Shown here: positions 1 through 6,185 of the stretch, one piece after another
Numbering within the stretch: position 1 is the first letter of the stretch
Layout: the number at the start of each line of letters is the position of its first letter
Assembly (NCBI RefSeq): GCF_036906915.1
Contig: NZ_JBAKHX010000139.1
Span: 1 to 11,647, forward strand
DNA length: 11,647 bases
Source: Phytohabitans sp036906915
Lineage (GTDB): Bacteria; Actinomycetota; Actinomycetes; Mycobacteriales; Micromonosporaceae
Reading direction: 5' to 3'
The notes under the pieces: model-generated
Database searches by the model: none
Told to the model about the DNA's origin: nothing
What the model saw: the letters and a program-made list of their open reading frames with translations, nothing else
Made by a program: the position numbers and the translations under genes

Positions 1-1
1 G

Positions 2-361
2 CGTTTGCCCAGCTCAACCCCTAAACTCCAGCACACGTGTGACTACGAACTGCGGAACCCGGGCTTAACGGTCGCGGACGACGGTGAGGGGATGCTCGGC
101 TTCCTCATCTGCCGCCCCTTTATCGGCTCCGCGCTGCTGGAGAACATCGCGGTGCGTCCGGAGCACCAGCGTCACGGGGTGGCCAAGGCCCTGTTGGACG
201 ACTGCCTACAACGGCTGGCGGCCCTCGGGGTAGGGCACCTTAGCGCGCTGGTCCGGGAAGCCAACCCTGCCCTGGGTTTCTTCGAGCGGGCAGAGTTCCG
301 AGTCGGCTACCGCTTCCACTGGGTCGAGCGCCCAGTCCCCGCTCTCGAACCGGGCGCCTAG
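2..361 (+). CDS. GNAT family N-acetyltransferase, 5' end outside the window
   Basis: This is the C-terminal part of a Gcn5-related N-acetyltransferase, which would transfer an acetyl group from acetyl-CoA to an amine; the substrate cannot be read from the sequence. The acetyl-CoA binding motif is visible as ENIAVRPEHQRHGVAKALL, with the Q-x-x-G-x-A pyrophosphate loop. The later F-F-E-R-A-E-F segment corresponds to the usual 'Y-x-x-x-G-F' strand-helix near the C-terminus. Only about 118 residues are present, while the family usually has 140-170. The frame is still open at the left edge, so the TTG at position 5 is probably not the true start and the N-terminal strand and helices lie outside. 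The stop is two bases before the next gene, so the two are probably co-transcribed and translationally coupled. Confidence 0.8.
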   Translation, partial: RLPSSTPKLQHTCDYELRNPGLTVADDGEGMLGFLICRPFIGSALLENIAVRPEHQRHGVAKALLDDCLQRLAALGVGHLSALVREANPALGFFERAEFRVGYRFHWVERPVPALEPGA

Positions 362-363
362 CC

Positions 364-1227
364 GTGGGGGCATGGTTGCGGGAGCGTTCCAACGCGGTCG
401 TCGACAGCCTGATCGGTGCCCTGGTCCTATCCCTGGTGGGTCTCGCTTATGCCCGGGGCGTCTCGGGGTTCGTTGCCGTGTCGCTTTTCGTGGTCGGGTG
501 CGCTGCGGCGGTGGTCGCCCGTAGGCTGCGGCGGCGCGGCCTGGCCAGGCGGGCCGTGCGGGTGCGCGTCGGACCCACTGACGACCTCCGGCTAGCGCTG
601 AGCAGGGTCCTGACCCCGCACCCCCTGCTGCTGGACGAGGTGCATCACTTCACACGGGTCACGCAAACCTTCCGTATCCAGGGGCAGGACGGATTGTTCG
701 AGCTGGAGTACGAGGGAACCAACGTCGCCGGGCAACCCTCGTACTGCTTCCGCGAGGCGGTGGCCGGCGACTCGCCGATCGACCTGCACGACCTGAACAT
801 CAGCGTTCACGATCCGACCGATGGGTCGGCGCTGGCCTGGTCGGCCCTTGTCGACGAACCCTACCTAAAGATCATCGAAATCCGGTTCCGGCGCCCAGTT
901 CTGTCCGGCGAGAGCTTTCGGCTCGCCTGGTCGTGCACCTGGCGCAGCACCTTCACCCGTCCGCGCGACTACGTTTTCTTTCTGGCCGGACACCGCCGAC
1001 GCGGCGTCGACGCGCTACGCGGGCGATTGGTGCTCAGTCGGCCGCCCGCCTTCTTCGAGGGCATCTCCTACGACGGTCGCAGGCTGATGACCTCGGCGTC
1101 GCAACCGACCGCCACGTTGGCGCACGACGGAACGTGCGTGTTGGTCTGGGACATCGACCGTGTCCCGGCTAAATCGGTGCCAATCATTGATTTCGAGCGG
1201 ACCGACCACGGCAATGCCGCGACGTGA
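364..1227 (+). CDS. Two-TM membrane-anchored, beta-rich protein of unknown function
   Basis: I do not recognise a named family. The 287-residue product starts at GTG (a TTG four codons later is an alternative). It has two adjacent hydrophobic segments at about residues 13-30 and 33-52, followed by a strongly basic stretch (RRLRRRGLARRAVRVRV) that should keep the C-terminus in the cytoplasm. The remaining ~220 residues alternate short hydrophobic and polar runs, as expected for a beta-sandwich or barrel, with aromatic-rich strands such as FRLAWSCTW and YVFFLAG and a closing 'VLVWDIDRVP' strand. The two-TM plus beta-domain plan superficially resembles CBASS Cap15 effectors, but no cyclase gene is next to it and I see no sequence match. 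Its tight spacing to the GNAT gene suggests a joint function. Codon use looks normal for the window. Confidence 0.7.
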   Translation: MGAWLRERSNAVVDSLIGALVLSLVGLAYARGVSGFVAVSLFVVGCAAAVVARRLRRRGLARRAVRVRVGPTDDLRLALSRVLTPHPLLLDEVHHFTRVTQTFRIQGQDGLFELEYEGTNVAGQPSYCFREAVAGDSPIDLHDLNISVHDPTDGSALAWSALVDEPYLKIIEIRFRRPVLSGESFRLAWSCTWRSTFTRPRDYVFFLAGHRRRGVDALRGRLVLSRPPAFFEGISYDGRRLMTSASQPTATLAHDGTCVLVWDIDRVPAKSVPIIDFERTDHGNAAT

Positions 1228-1300
1228 CCGGATCGCACTCGGGCGTGTTCCGCTCTGTGGCAAACGTTATTGGCTCGGCCGGTTCGCGTTCCAACGCCGC

Positions 1301-1338
1301 GGTTATTCGTAACCTGGTCGGTGAGCATGTCGCTCACC
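1301..1338. promoter_or_regulatory. Pair of adjacent inverted repeats, probable operator/promoter region
   Basis: Two perfect dyads lie five bases apart. The first is GGTTA-ttcg-TAACC (1301-1314). The second is GGTGAGC-atgtc-GCTCACC (1320-1338). The second has the size and form of a dimeric repressor site, for example of the TetR type, which is an inference. It sits directly in front of the reductase remnant. Its centre contains an ATG (1327) that is in frame with that remnant. No matching regulator gene is in the window. Confidence 0.45.
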
Positions 1339-1551
1339 TGCAAGGACCTCGGCGTGTTCTCACCCTCTATCGGCGCACATCTGCTCGAACGGGGACTGAT
1401 CGACGAGATCGACATACACATCGCGCCGATCCTGCTCGGCGAAGGCATCCGGCTGTACCACAACCCCGGCGGCCGGCCGGTCCGCCTCCACCGACTCGAC
1501 GACGCTGACCCCACCTCGGCCGCCCGCGTACGCTACCGACCCGCCGGCTAG
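1327..1551 (+). pseudogene. C-terminal remnant of a RibD_C/dihydrofolate-reductase-like protein
   Basis: From about position 1339 the frame encodes a segment typical of the C-terminal third of RibD_C/DHFR-family reductases. It reads SIGAHLLERGLIDEIDIHIA, then P-I-L-L-G-E-G-I-R-L-Y, and ends in the usual V-R-Y-R tail before TAG. In the family this part follows a Rossmann-like, NADPH-binding N-terminal portion of roughly 110-120 residues. That portion is absent in all frames: the upstream DNA is the dyad cluster and then the end of the preceding gene. The piece could still be translated from the ATG at 1327 or GTG at 1321, but about 75 residues cannot form the reductase. I read it as the product of a deletion that fused regulatory DNA to the 3' end of the gene. 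Confidence 0.7.
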
Positions 1552-1557
1552 CCGGCC

Positions 1558-1662
1558 ATGCGTACGTACCGCGAGTTTTCCGCACGCCCGAGTTCACCCC
1601 GCTGTTCGTGGCCTCGTGCGCGCACGTCGCCTCGACCACACTGAACGGGCTTGCGCTGGCGC
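1558..1662 (+). pseudogene. N-terminal remnant of an MFS transporter, frameshifted
   Basis: Seven bases after the TAG of the reductase remnant, an ATG opens with M-R-T-Y-R-E. The frame then shifts by one base, and from 1575 the reading is VFRTPEFTPLFVASCAHVAS followed by T-T-L-N-G-L-A-L-A. From memory of the family, actinobacterial major-facilitator permeases often begin in this way (R-T-P-E-F-T-P-L-F, then the first TM helix ending G-L-A-L). Restoring one G after position 1575 would give one continuous frame. The similarity stops near 1660, where the 3' end of the convergent kinase-like gene begins, so the remaining ~370 residues expected for the family are gone. It is a dead fragment. The original operon was probably reductase followed by permease. 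Confidence 0.6.
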
Positions 1663-2769
1663 GAAGCCGGGGATCAGGGCCATTGCCTGCGTGATCTCCT
1701 GGGCTGGGTATGGCGTCGCTCGGGTTTCGCCGAAGAAGTTCCAGTAGAAGTCGTTCATGACGGCCACGACGGTCGCGTAACGGCTGATCAGCTCCGCGAC
1801 CGGCTCGGGAGCGCCGGCGGGTCGGGCTCCCGCGGCGCAGCGGCGGATGTAGTCGTAGCGCTCGACGGGTCCCCCGGTGGCGGGGCCGGCTATCCCGACG
1901 ACGTTGGCGACTATCCAGTTGAGCAGCTCCCTCATGGCGTAGCCGGCGTCGTGGCTCGCGTTGAGGGCGAGGAAGTCCCGCTCGTCGGTGGATCGGTCGA
2001 ACCGGGGTGAGGTGGCCAGGCCGAGGTCGGCGAGGTAGAGACGGCGGCCGTCGGTCAGGATGTTGCGGAAGTGGGCATCGAAGTGCAGCAACCCATTGGC
2101 GTTCATGAAGGCGGTGTCGGCCTGTAGGTTTCGCTGCACCATGGCGCAGGCGGAGGCGACGGCGTCTGGACCGGCGGCGAGTTGGCTGGTCAACCAGGCG
2201 GCCAGGTTCTCTGGAATGTATTCCAGGAACAGCACCACGCTCGCTGATGCCTGGGCGAGGGCGTGAAGTCGCCGCCGCACCGCCGTCGAGCCGTCCCAGT
2301 ACGCAACCACACCCTCGATGTCCGCGATTTCCTCGGCCAGCGGCGCCGCCCCGGGCAGCACTCGCCAGTGATACATCAGTGGAAACGCCTCGGACTGCTT
2401 GGCGAGCACCCAGTTCGTCGTCATGGTGTTCGCGGCGAGTTCCCGCCAGGCGCCGAAGCCGCCGTTGGGCAGCAGGAAGACTCCGTATTGGCAGAACGTG
2501 GGCAGCCCGAAGAGGTTTGCGGTGGACATGGCGTTGTCCGGGTCGCGCTCCAGGTCGGTCAGCGGGATCCGCTTCACGAAAACCGGCGCGCCGGCGATGT
2601 CCAACAACGCCGAGGTGCCCCCGACGCCGGATCCGATGGCCGGGGCCGCGTCCACAAGCTGACCAAGCTGGTGATCACTGAGTAGGGCCAGCGCGGTGGA
2701 CACGTCGCCGTACCTGAGCAAACGGACCCGGTGCGACATGTCCGTGCCGTCGCGCGGCAGTCCGCTCAC
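1594..2769 (-). CDS. Protein-kinase-like phosphotransferase
   Basis: This 391-residue protein carries a complete set of kinase-fold motifs: a glycine-rich loop G-S-G-V-G-G-T (46-52), the VAIK-type lysine in VFVKR (K66), a hinge-like FLEYIPENL (181-189), the catalytic loop LLHFDAHFRNIL with D231 and N236, and a DFG equivalent D-L-G at 248-250. It is therefore probably an active cytoplasmic ATP-dependent kinase acting on a protein or small molecule. The HFD loop is between Ser/Thr kinases and aminoglycoside-phosphotransferase-like enzymes, so the substrate is open. I chose GTG 2769 because GGGGG (2775-2779) lies five bases upstream. ATG 2739 and GTG 2835 are alternatives. The last ~16 residues (SVWSRRRARTRPRTAG) are antisense to the MFS remnant, so the original C-terminus probably ended a little earlier and the present stop is acquired. 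Confidence 0.8.
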   Translation of the reverse strand: MSGLPRDGTDMSHRVRLLRYGDVSTALALLSDHQLGQLVDAAPAIGSGVGGTSALLDIAGAPVFVKRIPLTDLERDPDNAMSTANLFGLPTFCQYGVFLLPNGGFGAWRELAANTMTTNWVLAKQSEAFPLMYHWRVLPGAAPLAEEIADIEGVVAYWDGSTAVRRRLHALAQASASVVLFLEYIPENLAAWLTSQLAAGPDAVASACAMVQRNLQADTAFMNANGLLHFDAHFRNILTDGRRLYLADLGLATSPRFDRSTDERDFLALNASHDAGYAMRELLNWIVANVVGIAGPATGGPVERYDYIRRCAAGARPAGAPEPVAELISRYATVVAVMNDFYWNFFGETRATPYPAQEITQAMALIPGFAPAQARSVWSRRRARTRPRTAG

Positions 2770-3082
2770 GCTTACCCCCGTTTGATGATCTTCAAAGCCT
2801 TTCGGAGAGCCTACCCGGGTTAGCTGAGGGGGCACGGATCGTGTGGCAGTACATGGTCACAACGTCATCGGCGTGACGGATCTTCATGTACCAGCCTCAG
2901 CCGAGCGTGTCTGGTCGGCCTGGGGCTCGAAAGTGGAGTCCTCGTTGTTCCATCTCGGAAATGGCCACAGTTAGGAGCTAGCCGGCGATAGATCCTAGGT
3001 GCCCGCTCCATACGAATGCTGATAGTTGCGCTCGTGCGCGACGCTGGTGGGTGTTCGCCGTCGACTTGAGAACGGATAGTGT
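2770..3082. other. Intergenic region between divergent genes
   Basis: About 310 bases lie between the kinase-like gene (minus) and the one-TM gene (plus). I see no convincing coding sequence in it. It must hold both promoters, but no strong -35/-10 pair stands out. A weak plus-strand candidate is TTGAGA at 3066 with TAGTGT just before the ATG, at too short a spacing to trust. The inverted repeat at 2849-2891 is the only clear structure. Confidence 0.5.
2849..2891. repeat. Long interrupted inverted repeat upstream of the kinase-like gene
   Basis: Arms GTACATG (2849-2855) and GTCAC (2856-2860) pair perfectly with GTGAC (2873-2877) and CATGTAC (2885-2891). This gives 12 base pairs with a 12-base loop and a 7-base bulge on one side only. 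It lies about 80 bases upstream of the kinase-like start, so an operator or a leader-RNA hairpin are both possible. Confidence 0.4.
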
Positions 3083-3670
3083 ATGCGTCCTCTCCTGCTC
3101 CAGTTGCCCGCTCTCGTCGGCGTGCTCGTCGGCGCCGTCGCTACCTACGTTGCCGCGACCGCGCAAGAACGCGGCCGCTGGCGCCGCCAACAATCGGTCC
3201 GTTGGGACGAGCGGAGGATTGTTGCCTACTCGGAGTACGCACACGCCATCAAGAAAGTCATCTCGATCGCTGTCCGCCTCGCCGCCCAGCGGGGCGTCTA
3301 TGAAAACGACGTGTGGTTTGGCGGGGAAGCGAGCGAATTGGAATTGATCGCGGCCGAGGAAGAGCGGACAACCAAGTGGGAAGCGGTGCTAATGTTGGGC
3401 GACGACTCGGTCGTCGCCGCCGCGCGCGAGTGGCACCAAAAGACCTTCCGCATCATGCGTTTGGCAGTCGGTCAGTCCAGTGATTTGACGTGGAACGAGG
3501 CCGTGCGCGCAATCGGTCAGGCTCGAGGAAGATTTTACGCGGCCGTCCGAAGAGATCTCGGTGTGAAGTTTGGCGAATCGTCCGAGCCCTATGAATGGCA
3601 AATGGCCAAGTGGCTAGTCGAAAGGCCCGAAGACAAGCAGGCCCCGACGCCTGGGGAGGCGGCGACTTGA
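3083..3670 (+). CDS. Small membrane-anchored hypothetical protein, one N-terminal TM
   Basis: The 195-residue protein begins at ATG 3083. It has one hydrophobic segment at about residues 8-27, followed by a basic patch (ERGRWRRQQSVRWDERR). The rest is soluble, mostly helical and charged. It contains YSEYAHAIKKV, an acidic E-L-E-L-I-A-A-E-E-E-R stretch, and a tryptophan-bearing C-terminal third. I recall proteins of this layout (TM, W-R-R-Q, R-W-D-E-R-R, helical body) as common uncharacterised actinobacterial proteins, with no assigned function. The positive-inside rule suggests a cytoplasmic C-terminal domain. The ribosome-binding site is poor (GGA seven bases before the start), so weak translation or a short leader is likely. 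It converges with the lipoprotein gene. Confidence 0.75.
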   Translation: MRPLLLQLPALVGVLVGAVATYVAATAQERGRWRRQQSVRWDERRIVAYSEYAHAIKKVISIAVRLAAQRGVYENDVWFGGEASELELIAAEEERTTKWEAVLMLGDDSVVAAAREWHQKTFRIMRLAVGQSSDLTWNEAVRAIGQARGRFYAAVRRDLGVKFGESSEPYEWQMAKWLVERPEDKQAPTPGEAAT

Positions 3671-3747
3671 ACCAACACTCCAATTCCACTCGCCTGAACT
3701 CGACGCGAAAGGCGTAGATGCTCGCGGCATGTCCGTGCGTTGAGGCG

Positions 3748-3774
3748 ATGCCAGGCGTAACGCTCGCTGGGCAT
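3748..3774. terminator. Hairpin between convergent genes
   Basis: ATGCCAG (3748-3754) pairs with CTGGGCAT (3767-3774) with one bulged base, around an inner GCG-taa-CGC. The right arm touches the TAA stop of the minus-strand lipoprotein gene. There is no U-run, which is usual for actinobacterial terminators. Its place between two converging genes fits a terminator working in both directions. Confidence 0.4.
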
Positions 3775-4276
3775 TACGGTCTGAAGCGCGTGGCGTCAGG
3801 GACACAGAAGGATGTGGTTATCGCCTCCCCGCCAGGTAGACACTGGCCATCCACAAGCGCCCTGTTCATCAGCGGCTGTCCGAGATCGACCTCGTAGGAA
3901 ACCTTATCGTTGCCCTGGCAATCGGCAGCATCTGGTTGCTTCGGGGTGACGCTGAAAGTCACGACGACCTCAGACTCACCCATGTGGATCTCTGGCGCCA
4001 GGACCTGCCCCGTGACCCCGCTGTTGCAGCCCAGACGCGAGACGAGGGCAGTGAACGTCGTGGACAATCTGTGAAGGCTCTGCCCCGGCCCGAGAATCCA
4101 GACAGCAGCGACATCACCGCTCGCGCTCGCCTGCGTCGATGTACTCGGCTCGGCCGCCGAGGTTCCACCTGTTCCTGCCGACGACGGTTCGGGGGGGCAC
4201 CACATGCTGCGGCCACGGCCGTCACAGACGTCCACACGAACGCCGAGACAAGCCGACATCGCGTCATCACACCCAT
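3774..4276 (-). CDS. Secreted lipoprotein, coding frame broken at a C7 run
   Basis: From ATG 4276 (or ATG 4267) the frame encodes a lipoprotein signal peptide: basic T-R-C-R, a hydrophobic core (LVSAFVWTSVTAV) and a lipobox A-A-A-C with the lipidated Cys at codon 25. Right after it the coding strand has seven C (plus-strand G7, 4191-4197), and that frame becomes arginine-rich nonsense. The neighbouring frame instead continues with a Ser/Thr/Ala/Pro linker (PSSAGTGGTSAAEPSTST) and a globular domain ending at TAA 3774, with four cysteines and segments EVVVTFSVTP, YEVDLGQPL and EAITTSFCVPD. This domain resembles one I recall from small uncharacterised actinobacterial lipoproteins. Eight C would give one 167-residue lipoprotein. 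The body could alternatively start inside the wrong frame (as far up as 4343), but it would then lack a signal peptide. A sequencing error, a real mutation and slippage are all possible. Confidence 0.75.
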
Positions 4277-4345
4277 GAGACGAAATGGTGTCTGCCTCGG
4301 TTCCGCGAACCTCGGAACGCACGAACTCGGCACAACTGCGCATCT

Positions 4346-4362
4346 GCCGAGCCGGGCTCGGC
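4346..4362 (-). terminator. Hairpin downstream of the four-TM protein gene
   Basis: GCCGAGCC-g-GGCTCGGC is a perfect 8-base inverted repeat with a one-base centre; as RNA it would form about six GC-rich pairs with a five-base loop. It starts eight bases after the TAA (4371) of the minus-strand membrane protein gene and separates it from the lipoprotein gene. No U-run follows. Confidence 0.55.
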
Positions 4363-4370
4363 CGTAGTCC

Positions 4371-4940
4371 TTACCTGGCCCACGTTGCTGTCGCCCGCAA
4401 CGCGGCGGCCAGCAGCAGCACGGTGAGTGCCACCCAGCCGCCGATGAACAGGACGGTCTTGGCCAGGGTGGCGAGTGAGTTGGCGAGGCTGAGCACGGTC
4501 AGCGGTCGGGGCCGCCCGGCGATCAGGACCAGCGCGGTGAGGTTCTCGACGGCGTCGGCGGTCGGGGCGAGCATGAACGCGGCCGTCGTGCGCCGACCGA
4601 GCCGGTCCAACCAGCCGCCGGGCGGCTGAGCACGGTATGCGAGCACGCTGAGCGCGGTGAAGAAGAGCAGTGTGCCGACGATGATGGTGACATCGACGAC
4701 CTGGACCCAACCGAACACCTCCAGCGTGCCCTGCGCCGCGAGCTGGTCCAGCGCGGCACGCTTGCCCGCCAGGTCGAAGGTGACCGGGACACCACCCCAA
4801 CCGGCACCCGGGTAGCCGACCCGGCTGAACAGCGCCTCGGTGAACGACCCGCCGACCATCATGACCAGCAAGCCGGCGACGCACCAGGCGCCGACGACGA
4901 CGGTACGGGGGACGGTCCGCAGTGTGACCAGTGGCTTCAT
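4371..4940 (-). CDS. Four-TM integral membrane protein, unknown function
   Basis: I do not recognise a named family. From ATG 4940 the product has 189 residues; a GTG at 4967 would add nine. Four hydrophobic segments are visible: VVVGAWCVAGLLVMMVGG, VVDVTIIVGTLLFFTALSVL, FMLAPTADAVENLTALVLIA and TVLFIGGWVALTVLLLAAAL. A soluble loop of about 45 residues lies between the first two (FSRVGYPGAGWGG, then KRAALDQLAAQ). The third segment contains an acidic D-A-V-E-N pair inside the membrane region, which may be functional. Neither start has a clear ribosome-binding site. The gene is divergent from the AraC-family regulator with fewer than 100 bases between them, the classic arrangement for a regulator and its target. 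A hairpin follows the stop. Confidence 0.8.
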   Translation of the reverse strand: MKPLVTLRTVPRTVVVGAWCVAGLLVMMVGGSFTEALFSRVGYPGAGWGGVPVTFDLAGKRAALDQLAAQGTLEVFGWVQVVDVTIIVGTLLFFTALSVLAYRAQPPGGWLDRLGRRTTAAFMLAPTADAVENLTALVLIAGRPRPLTVLSLANSLATLAKTVLFIGGWVALTVLLLAAALRATATWAR

Positions 4941-5014
4941 GAGCCGCGACGCTACGGCCGCGGCCACCGCACTACCATCGCCTCACGTTGCAGGTACCTG
5001 GCGTCCGGTGACCC

Positions 5015-5024
5015 AAGGGGGAGG
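5015..5024 (+). promoter_or_regulatory. Strong ribosome-binding site of the AraC-family gene
   Basis: AAGGGGGAGG ends six bases before GTG 5031. It is the best Shine-Dalgarno match in the window and fixes the start of the regulator. The promoter must be within the ~90 bases shared with the divergent membrane protein gene. Confidence 0.65.
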
Positions 5025-5030
5025 TGGCGG

Positions 5031-6074
5031 GTGGAGGAGAGGGTCGAGGTGGGTGCGTCGATCTGCGTCGCGGTGGTAGCGAACACCGCCCGTTCGCTGG
5101 TCGCGGTCGGGGCTGATCCGGTGGCCATCGAGCAGGTGCTGGGGTTCGCGGTCGACCAGTACGCCGATCGGGACGCGCACGTCTCGCTCGCCGCGCTGGC
5201 CCGGCTCGAACGTGCGGCGCCGGACCTGACCGGTGATCCCGCGGTGGCGCTGCGGCTGGCGGGCCGGTGCGCCGCCGACGGCGACGTCGGCGTGATCGGG
5301 CATCTGGCGGCGCATAGCCCGTCGCTGCGCGAGGCGCTGTGCCTGGCGGTCCGTCACGGCAACGTGCTCGGTACGGGTGTGCGGCTGGCACTGCGGACCG
5401 CGGCCGACCGGGCCGAGATCCGCTACCACCGCACCGAGGTGGCGTCGCGCACCACACAGGGCACCGAACTGGCGCTCGGCGAGATCGCCACGACCCTCCG
5501 GCTTCTGGCCGACGGCGATGACATCGATCTGCGCGCCGACTTCCGGCACGAGCGGCCGGGTCACGCCGCCGCCTACGCGGCGGTCTTCGGCGATCGGGTG
5601 TGCTTCGGTCAGGCAGAAGACCGGATTACGTTCGCCGCCGAGTTCCTCGACCGGCCGCCGCCCCGGGCGCAGAGCTACCTGTTCGCCGTGCTGCGCGAGC
5701 ACGCCGTGACGCTCGCCGAGCGTGTCGCGGCCGCCGGCACCGGCAGCCAACGGGTACGCGAGTACATCGTCACCCGGCTGCCGCTCGGTCCACCCACCGC
5801 CCAGGCCACCAGTCGGGAACTCGGGATCAGCCGGCAGACCCTCTACCGCCGGCTGCGGGCCGAAGGCACCTCGTTCGAGCAGTTGCTCGAAACCACGCGG
5901 CACCGGCTGGCGCTGGAGCACCTCCGCGACCCCCGGTACACCCTGCACGAGATCGCCACCCTGCTCGGGTTCGCCGAATACAGCTCCTTCCACCGTGCCG
6001 TGCGACGCTGGACCGGGCACAACCCGCAGGCGTACCGGCGCGGCATCGGCGTGCGGTCCCAGCTCGATCTTTAA
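5031..6074 (+). CDS. AraC-family transcriptional regulator
   Basis: This 347-residue protein has the two-part plan of the AraC subgroup with an OruR/ArgR-like ligand-binding N-terminal domain. The N-terminal domain spans about residues 15-200, including the conserved-looking G-D-V-G-V-I-G-H-L-A-A-H-S-P-S-L-R-E-A-L segment. Two helix-turn-helix units follow: residues 259-279 (ATSRELGISRQTLYRRLRAEG) and 302-335 (L-H-E-I-A-T-L-L-G-F, S-S-F-H-R-A, then W-T-G-H-N-P-Q-A-Y-R). The length matches the group (330-350). It would bind DNA in response to a small effector. The divergent four-TM gene is the most likely target. The near-palindrome 14 bases after its stop suggests that the DUF418 operon may also be controlled locally, by this or another regulator. 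Confidence 0.93.
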   Translation: MEERVEVGASICVAVVANTARSLVAVGADPVAIEQVLGFAVDQYADRDAHVSLAALARLERAAPDLTGDPAVALRLAGRCAADGDVGVIGHLAAHSPSLREALCLAVRHGNVLGTGVRLALRTAADRAEIRYHRTEVASRTTQGTELALGEIATTLRLLADGDDIDLRADFRHERPGHAAAYAAVFGDRVCFGQAEDRITFAAEFLDRPPPRAQSYLFAVLREHAVTLAERVAAAGTGSQRVREYIVTRLPLGPPTAQATSRELGISRQTLYRRLRAEGTSFEQLLETTRHRLALEHLRDPRYTLHEIATLLGFAEYSSFHRAVRRWTGHNPQAYRRGIGVRSQLDL

Positions 6075-6084
6075 CGCGGGTACC

Positions 6085-6108
6085 GCCATCCATCGATCGG
6101 TGGATAGC
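6085..6108. promoter_or_regulatory. Near-palindromic site upstream of the DUF418 operon
   Basis: ATCCATCGATCGGTGGAT (6088-6105) is an 18-base palindrome with a single T:G mismatch, and it extends by two more pairs (GC/GC) past one mismatch to 6085-6108. A second copy of its right half, CGGTGGAT, lies at 6136-6143 in the same orientation, 38 bases further on. The site is about 80 bases before the DUF418 start, a good operator position. The binding protein is unknown. Confidence 0.45.
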
Positions 6109-6185
6109 CGCGCGGCAGCGGCGGATGGCTGGGGCCGGTGGATTGGTCGATTCGCGGTGAGCCGCGTGGCCGCACGCTGAATCCC

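Noticed and set aside
364..1227. Possible CBASS-type effector
   Set aside because: Only the two-TM plus beta layout agrees; there is no cyclase, no other defence gene and no sequence motif that I can name, so I did not annotate it as one.
2247..2685. Plus-strand frames of 140-144 codons opposite the kinase-like gene
   Set aside because: They are antisense to intact kinase motifs and have Arg/Pro-rich shadow composition.
3677..3716. CGCCT...AGGCG stem after the one-TM gene as its terminator
   Set aside because: Only five pairs with a 14-base loop; the hairpin at 3748-3774 is a better candidate.
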